In this document: one piece after another, positions 40,001-49,000 of the stretch
Layout of the letters: each line of letters opens with the position of its first letter
Position numbering within the stretch: position 1 is the first letter of the stretch
Source: Trochalopteron elliotii
Taxonomy: Eukaryota; Chordata; Aves; Passeriformes; Leiothrichidae
Assembly: GCA_024734555.1 (NCBI GenBank)
Contig: JANPWX010000172.1
Location: 2,889,688-2,953,687, forward strand
DNA length: 64,000 bases
Direction of reading: 5' to 3'
The notes under the pieces: generated by a model
Database searches by the model: none
What the model saw: only the letters and a program-made list of their open reading frames with translations
What the model was told of the DNA's origin: nothing
Translations under genes and position numbers: made by a program

Positions 40001-43000
40001 GTGTTTATGACAGTGAATGGTTATCTCTTCTTTACATGGCTGCTTATTTCTGATAGTTCAAGTAATGGAGAGTTTTAATAAGGAAAGCATACTAAATACA
40101 TTTTTGCTGTAAATACAAATTCTGCTCTTGAAGAAACAATACAGTCTCGTAATGCTTCTTTTAAAGTAAGAGAGGTCTGCTAAGATCTACTACCAGCTGG
40201 CCATCATCAGTCTTTTAGTACAGTGAATTTAGACAAACCTCTAAATTGATGTAGTCTTGTATTATGCAAAATAAAGGATAAGGGATTTCTGATTTTCTGC
40301 TGCTTACTGTAATACTAACAGGAAGATTAATTGGTGTGTTTGTCAAAAATCTTCATATTTTATATTGGATTACCAGTGTAGTAATGTCTAATGTATTTTA
40401 TCTAAGTCAGTAGAGAGAGAGGAGTGATCCATTGTTTCTAAAATCATGCAAGAATTTAATTTGGAGAACCTCAGCTATAGTCTTGGTAGAGTGATGTAGC
40501 ACATTCACCAGAAAGTCAAGCATAATGGGCAGCTTTAGCTTACAAGGGGCCTTAATCTTTGAGGTTATGTGACTGTAATGCTTGTGCTGAATTAGCTTCT
40601 TAGGTCAATAGGGATGAAATAAGAGCAACAGACATTCATGAGACCAGCTTTTCTGCTGGTTTTCAGTCTGATGGTGGTAATATAGTTCACCCTGTTGCCT
40701 GTTTTTATCCATTGTGATGAAAAATGGTTAAGCTAAACTGGGACTGTTGGTTCTACTAGGAACCCCTTTTTATTAGCAATTACAGCACTTTTTCTTTATA
40801 AAATGACAAATTACAGTTTATTTCAGTACTCCATAGGCCATCTTTTTCTGACACTTTCCAAAGCTCTAATTTCAATTTTACAAAATGCATGACTCTTTCC
40901 CAGTTTATTTTACTAATTAAAGTGATGGGTTGCCATGCATAATTTGATGTGAAATAAGTTTAACTTCTCAACAGCAGGTGTAATAAATAATTGGTTCCAC
41001 GATTGAAAGCGTTTTGACTGCAATTAAAAAATTGCTGTAATTCAGGAGGGTGCAGGTGGTAGAGAAAAAGTGAGCTTATCTTCCCAGTCAGGAGATTTTG
41101 CTCCATAAACTAAACTAGGAGAAGGAATTTCAGAATTGAAAAAAATTGATAAGCAGTTATGCCAAGCATTGAGCTTAGATACTGGAAAAACAGGGGAAGA
41201 GGCAGTCTCTAAAGGAACCAGAATACAAATAAAATTGTCCTTTGTAGTGAGAGATTATTTAAATCATCATTTTGAAGCCAGGAAGAATTGTGTTATGTCT
41301 CAGTTGTATTTCCTTCCAGAGCACCCAATAGAGACACAAGGTGGATGTTTGTGAAACAAATTTAATGTCTTTGAGGCAGGAGTTGCTTTTGGTTCTCTCA
41401 AATTCTGTGGTGAGACATGTGAAATGCCAAGAGATTTCTTCAGAAATAATGAGATGAGGCTTGCAAACCTTCTGCTGTGTCTGGGCAGTGGTGCCCCTCC
41501 TGCCATTGGTGGCACTGATACTACTCCTTGTTTTTAACATAGAATTTTGTCATTACACAAGTGTTCAGTGAAAACTGGCAAGAAAAGGCTGCTAATGAAC
41601 TGTTATTATCCAGCAGATAAAACTTTGTGAGAATTGTTGGGTTGGTTTATGGTAACTCTGCGTGTTGCATGTAACTCTAGTAGACAAAACTATTTTCATC
41701 TGAAAGATTAACTTCATCAGGGAACTTTGTTTTCACAATGTAACATGCAGGGAAATAGTTTCTGTTCACTAATACAGGAATCTTAATCTTCTTCTGTTCA
41801 TGTAGATTCAGCTGGCAGAAAAAGAGAGACGAATAAAGGATCTGGCATCACAGCTGGAGCTCTTTACCAGTGAGAAGGTATTGTCACACATTCTGAAATA
41901 TGTGCCCCTGAGGTATTATATGGCAATTAATCAAAGCCAAATTTTACTGAAAAGTGAAATAAAACAATGTCTGTAACATTCAGATGGTATTGCATGGTAT
42001 TGTGCAAAGTTGGGATTTTTCTTTGAAACTTTATTTGATTACTTAACAATTCCAGTATGGAGAGATACTTTGTAAAAATAGGCATTTTAGTACTGATAAA
42101 CTCAAGCAAAACTAAACTTTCAGATTAAGCTAGTTAATTTTTTTTGTAAAATTATAGATTGTCAAGTAGTTGGTATTTAATTTATCTTCTTTTTAAGTCA
42201 AGGATATAATTCTTTATAGATGTCTCATATTTTTCTAGTTTAAAAGAAATCAAAGTTTGAGTTTTAGTGAGGCTAGTTTAGGTGGAGGGAGTAATTTTAA
42301 ACACCACACATAAGAACATCAGCTGTAATAATAGTAATGTATGAAGCTTATAAAAGCTTGGAACTTTGTCTACCAGATTTATAGATATTTACATTACAAA
42401 GAAGAATCAAAGTGCCTTGCTAGACTGGACCCATGATTTAAAAGATTAAGGATGGAGTAGTAGTAAACAATGTTTCAATTTATACTCATTATCAGTGTTT
42501 GTTTATAAATGTCACCAGGCATAGCTTTCTAAAAATACTCATTTGCTGTCTCTTCAAACCTGTGAAAATAACTTTGTTTCTGGTTTATTTACATACATAG
42601 ATAGCCTTTGATTTTTTTTTTTTTTAAATCAGTCTCTACCCTAGCTATCCAACTTCTGGCTAAGATTTTTTTGCACCACTTTTTTACAGTCATGTTGATC
42701 TACATTCTGTTTTAATTGTATGCTAAAATTAAAGTACTAATGCTACTGCCTCTCATTTTAAACTGCTTCTGTATAGCAGAAGAAATTGGTTTTAAAAAGG
42801 AAAATCTTGATTTCATTGGTAATTTATTGTTCCTGCTTTGTATTGAGTAAAGATGAATTACTTAGATTTTACACACTCATTAAAACATGCAGTCGTAGCT
42901 TTTTAATCTTGCCTATTTTAATCACGTATTCCTTTTAGTTTATAAATCTAAAGTAACACTGGCATAGCTTTATATTGTATCTAGAGAAGGGATGCCCTCT

Positions 43001-46000
43001 GTTACATGAAGTCTCTGCATTTGAGTAGTGCTTTGTTTTCAGAGTAGGTATTGGTACTTGATTTTTGCATTTTTCTGTTCAAGAGGTTGATCTGAAGTTC
43101 ACTTGTTTGCAAGAAAAATATATTAAATTGTTCTTTCTTTAAACAGACTTTTAATTCTCACAGAGTTAAACTGGTAACTGAAGCTTTGGTTTTAAGTTTC
43201 AATTTAAGGTCTTCTGGGGAAAAGACAATTCAGTCTTGGAGGGTTTTATTAGCACCACATCAGCAAATATTAAACATGAACCCAGAGAACCCAGAAGAAA
43301 ATACTAATCAGAAAGAACATTACTGGAAAGTTTGTCTCCCTTAACAATCCCCATTTTTAAAGTATTGTTTTCGTATTTATATCTCAGAATTTTTTGCTTG
43401 GTACTGAATTTGAATGGCATATTCCTTTTGATATTCATGGCTTATTGCTCTCTGTTCCTTAACCCACTTGGCTGAATGGAAGGATGAGAGATTTTTTTAG
43501 GATAAATTACAGCTGATGCATTGACCACACTGAAGTCACTTTAATAAGTGTCTTTTAAGATCTATATTGGCTTAGAGTTTTAATGGTTTCTAAGTAATAA
43601 AACCCCTTTATAGTTTGTTAATTCCATATGAAATTATGTCAAGTATGCACTAAGATGTGCTCCACATACGAAAATGCTACATTTTTGAATGATATGGTAT
43701 GATATGAAAAAAAGAATTGTTTTCTTTTTAATTGTAACTTTTAAAAACTTTTCTCACTGCACATTATCTTTAGTTGTTACTGTTATTCTACCCATTTTTA
43801 CTGATTTAGCTAATTTTTCTTCATTGTAAAAAGGATGCAGATACTTGAAAAACAGCAGTTCTGTTTATGTAATTAGAACTGACAACAAACCAAGAAAAAA
43901 TAATATTCCTTTAAAATCTCTTCTTTGTATTTTCTTTTCTTCATTGACTATTCTTGGTATTAATGGTATACTTGGCATAAGACCAAAATGAAAAGACAGT
44001 AGGAAAGTTAGCAGATTTTCATGAACATTTCATATTTTGGACTCCGTAGGTTAACTACACTTTGAACTTTGCATTATTTAGGAACTTGGCAGGACACCAG
44101 GAGATCAGGCTGGAAGGATGATGGAAGGACAGACTTCACAGCAGACATTACATTTTCGCAACCCATATTCAGAGGAAAATGGACCAGTTCCTGCAGTGCC
44201 AAGTAGACTGCCAGTATTGCAATATGGAAACCCTTATGCAATTCAGGAAAGAAGAGGTAAATAAATTTCACACCCCCCAATGTAATTTCTCCCTCGCTGT
44301 TTCAAAAGCAGTGCCTTATTTAATGCAGGTTAATTACCAACAATCTTCAGACTGGTTTACAGAGCCTTTTCTGACTGATGAACATCAGTAAAGTGCCTTT
44401 ATTTTATCAGTAAGGTAAACAAAGTTTTAAACACCTTTGGAAGAAGCTGATTCTCTCCTATTGTTTTATATTATCTAAACCAAAAATGTGTTTAACTCTT
44501 GATTTTTAAAGATAAGGTAGCACATCTGTAATCTCAAAATACAGCCTACTGAACAAAGATGTCCTAATTAATTTTTCTTCAGATGGAGCAGATGGCGCTT
44601 TTAATCCTGATGAGATCCAAAGACCACCTGTTAGAAGTTCCTTTTGGGAGCTAGAAGATGATGTAGTGTGTAGCCAGCCTTCACGCAATCTCAGTCGGCC
44701 TGATGGTTTAGAAGATCCTGAGGACAGCAATGCAAGTTACCCTTTTTGTTATTTATTTTCCTTGATACATTTACTGATGAGTTACCAAGAGTTTCACACA
44801 GGTTTCCTGTATCTGATAAGCCCGATTCATTGTTACGAAAACTTGGAATTGGTTTTTCTTTACCCTGAAAAATATTTTTGCTTCCTGTGAAGGGGAAAAC
44901 TCTATTGATGATAATATACTTGTTCCCCTAATCTCTTGAGTTACTGACAGCTTGGTTTGGTATTAGAACAGTAGCTTCTTAATCTTTTAAAGTACTAAAA
45001 GTAAAAAAAGTCAAGTAATCTCAACTCATGATTTTTCTCTCCTGTGTGGTAGAATGAGAGCTCAAAATGTAGCCACATCTCACTCATTTTTTAATAGGAA
45101 TGTAGGAAGTAAAGTGGAACAGAACAAATGAAAACATGAAGGATTCAGATACCAGTATTTTTGGTTAAGTGCTGACTGTAAATTTGTATCCTACTAGATA
45201 CATTATTCTAATCTGTTAATCTTTTGTTCTGTCTTCTGCAAATCTACATTTATTAATTTCCATTTTGAATGCCCTTTCCTATTGGATATGTATTTGAAAG
45301 AGCTTAATTGACTGTTGCCTCACGCTGATTAAACTGAAAGAGATACATTTGCACAGATGTATCCTTTTTTTTTTTTTTTTTAGGGCTTTGTGTGTTTCAA
45401 GTTTCTTGCTAGTTTTTCTTTTTCATACAGTTAACTTGCACATTCTGGTATAAAAAATTGGCTTCTGTAATAAATTGGACTGAATGTCTTCATTTGAACA
45501 GGAACAGGTCTATTACTCTTTCTTATTCCAAGTACTCTTGCACCTTCAAAAATATTAAACAAGAAATACCTTTCTGCAAAGTATTGTGCTCTTTGCAAGT
45601 ACAGTGGTATCATGACCTGTTTCTCATTTAGTCTAGTTTGCCACATTTAATTGCTATTAACCTTTGCAGAAACTGATCAGTGTTCAGACAGGCATGATTT
45701 TAGCCCTGGTGCTCAGCACCTATAATGGAGAAAAATGTATTTCTCCCTCCTACCTTTTGCTCCCAATGTCCATTACTGTGAATAATTAGAGAAACTGTCA
45801 GAGCTTTTCCAGCCTGTTCAAGATCTCGAATGTGAGCTTAGTGCTGTCCCCACCTTTATTTCACATTTTGCATATTTAATCTGATCATTCTTGACGTAGC
45901 TATTACATCTGACAAGCTCATCTCTTCTTTAGTCATCTGCTGCAGTTTAATTAGCAGGGTGTTCTCTCTGATCTATGTGCTTTGCCCTCTTGCAAACCCA

Positions 46001-49000
46001 AGAGAAACAGTGCTAGAGTCTTGTGCTCGTTTGCAGACACAGCTTGGATTTTTGTAATGAGGTGGAATATAACAGGCTTAAATAAAGTTCAGCTTGAGAA
46101 AAGGTGCCTTTAAATCAAATAACTTGTATCTTTATTTTTATTTGCAATTGAGAATCAGTTGCTTGTTCCTCACCCAGATAGACTGTATGTATAGTGTAGA
46201 AATTTATATGGAAATGAGAAGCTGCAGGAATCTTTCTAGGGAGACTTAGTAATATGCCAAAGATAAAACAGTTCTGAGGTAGGATGTAAATAAATAACCA
46301 GGAAAAGCTTCCACATATGTAGGTGATCCATTATAAAGAAGAGTCTGTCGTTTGTGCAGAAGAAACAGCAAATATGAAATGATAAATACGAGAGGATTAC
46401 CATTTCTTGGACTGTTTTTTAAAATAAGGTATTTAAGATGTAGTTCTCTGCATTTTTTCAACCAGCAAGATGCAGATCCTTTTGCTAGAGGAGGATTCCC
46501 TCCCAGAAGAAAAGGACTGGTAGGATTGCTGCTTTGTTTAAACTATTGCCATTGCATGGACTTCTGCTGTCCTCCTGTCCACATTCTTATTCCTACACAT
46601 TATATTAGTTTAAGAAATTAAGGGTGCTGCAGTCACTTCCGCGTCTTCATGGCTAAAAGGTCTGTTATCTTAGATAAATAAAGTAGACATGTTCATCTTC
46701 ATAGGTGAACCACTACCAGAACAGTCATGAAGAAGTGGAAGTGACTGCAACACCCATACTACATTAATTTTTTAAACTAATGTAACACAAGATATTCAAA
46801 TGCCTCTGAATTTTTGTGCTGTTGTGTTCTAATTTGGTTTCTCCCCAAACTTGGTTCCTTAGAAACGGGCACTTCCATGTCTTTGGTTGTCATAAAAACC
46901 CTTCAGTTTTGTATGACTGGGAAGACTTTACAGGATTTTTGGAGCTTTGACTTTTGGAACTCATAGGCCAATTAAACTGTGATTTCTGAGAGGGATAAAC
47001 TCGTCTGTGTTAATAGTGCCAGCTGAGCACGTGCACAGTGGTGATTTTGTGTGGAGTGGCTGACTTGCCACACAGGTTCCTGCTGTCATCTACTCAACAC
47101 TTAACTTTCCATTTGCTCATGGTCCTGTAATTGACCAAAATGGAATTGTTGGGAGCAAAGAATTCCTAGCAGTAGAGGGAGAGATCCATAAACAAAGCAT
47201 ATATATATAATATACTAACGTATGAGTTTTAGAAATGTAGTCCTGATTACAGTTGGCAGCAAGCCCAGAATAACTATCCTGAGACTATTTAAACAATGTT
47301 TTAGTCACAGTAAATTTGTGGGGGTTGGAGAATGTAACTCTTGGCAACTGAGCACCAGGTCAGGATATTTTTTCAGCTAACTCCAAAATGGCCTTTCTTC
47401 TAGCAAAACCTTCCACAATGCATTAGTAGCCTGATCTGACCCTGGCAGCCAATTACTATCTTTTGCATAGGGAGCATATGAAAGGAGCAATTGGTATCCA
47501 GGTGTCTTGGGAGAGCAGACTGCTTGCAGGGAGGTTGAAAGGCCTGGAGAAGTGAGTTTGATTTCACTCCCACAGCAGAGCTGAATCACAGAAATAAAAT
47601 ATATGTGCCCTTCTTCCCTACACTGCACTGCACTGTACCTGCACTGCACCTACACTGCATGTCAGCTCTGTGTCTGTTCATAGGTTGTTTAAGGCCTCAG
47701 ATGGGCATAGGTTCCTTACTCCTGCATGTCAAAGTGATCTGTAGTGCTTAGGGATGGGATTTTGTACTGTGTCACACAGCTTTCTAATTTCTGTTTGACA
47801 ATCCTGGAACTGTTACAGCTGCATACAGTAATTATGAAAGCAGTATTTGAGACAAAATTGGTTGGTTTCTGTAAAACTAATGGAGTTGCACTTACTTCTG
47901 ACAGTTTCATGTCTGGCTTTCCCTTCTTCCCCTAGTGTTTTTTTTACCATGCATTAGTGTGTAATACTGTATTTATCTATATGATTCACTTAATCTGTGG
48001 AACTCACTGTAGCAGTTTTTTAAGGAGCCAGAGGTACAGTCCAGTGACAATAGTTAAGTCACTATGTTAAAGACATCCTTTATAATTCATTCACCTAATT
48101 ATTCAGACTTGTGAGTTCAGAGGGCCTGGCACTTGCTCTGCTACAGGACCGTGGTGCCAGCCTGTGGTATCAGTCTTCTTTCCTAAGGACCTGAGACCGA
48201 GCACCCGCCGTGTTGTATCACTGCAGGGCACTGTAGAGCTCTCTGACTTAAGAATGTGCAGCCATGTCCATGTCCCTGGTCATCAGTCTGGGCTGCAAGA
48301 AAGGTGGTTTTGGATCTACATAAAGAGCAGATTAAACTGTTTCTTTCTCAAAATACGGAGTGTGGGCTTTCAAACCGTGTGGTATCAAAGTAAACTGATG
48401 CCTTTGCTTAACATACAGCATAGGCAAGAACCGCTGAGGCACTGAGGCTTGGTGTCCCAGCAATTGTTGTCATACCCTCTGTAAAGCAGCTTCAGAAACC
48501 ACCTCAGTTTGTCTTTTGAGCTGTCAGGGATGGTTCTTTTTCCCAGGGGAGGAGAGTGATGGGTGTTTAAATGCCAGGTTGAAAAGCATATGTAACCTTG
48601 TTTGTAAGAATAAAGAATGGATTGCTGGATGATATTGGGCACTAAGTGGCTGTGAACCAAGATGAGAACCATGTGAACCATGATGATCCGTCCTTCCCCC
48701 ATGAAGTGCTCTGTTTTACATGGAACATTTACGAGTTTTGTCCGTCAGAAATGACAGAAATAGACAGCTGTTGGAGTCTAGTACAATGGCACCTTCTCTG
48801 TTTTCCAGAGGTTCTGAGTTACCCCAGGGTGCTGTGTGAGAATTTTTAGTTCTTAGTGACTGTGTAGTGTTTACTGTAACTTGTAATTAGAATGGTTGGG
48901 AAGTCCTCTCAGACTAAGATAAAGTTCTCATGGTTCCTGTTTGACCATGCCGTGCTTACACAGTAATCTCTGTAACATCTCTGTGAGGTCAGCTCAACAC

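Noticed and set aside
44732..44737. GT donor at 44736 for the exon ending near 44731
   Set aside because: It would leave one extra base in the codon and create a stop at once in the following exon, with or without the candidate cassette exon.
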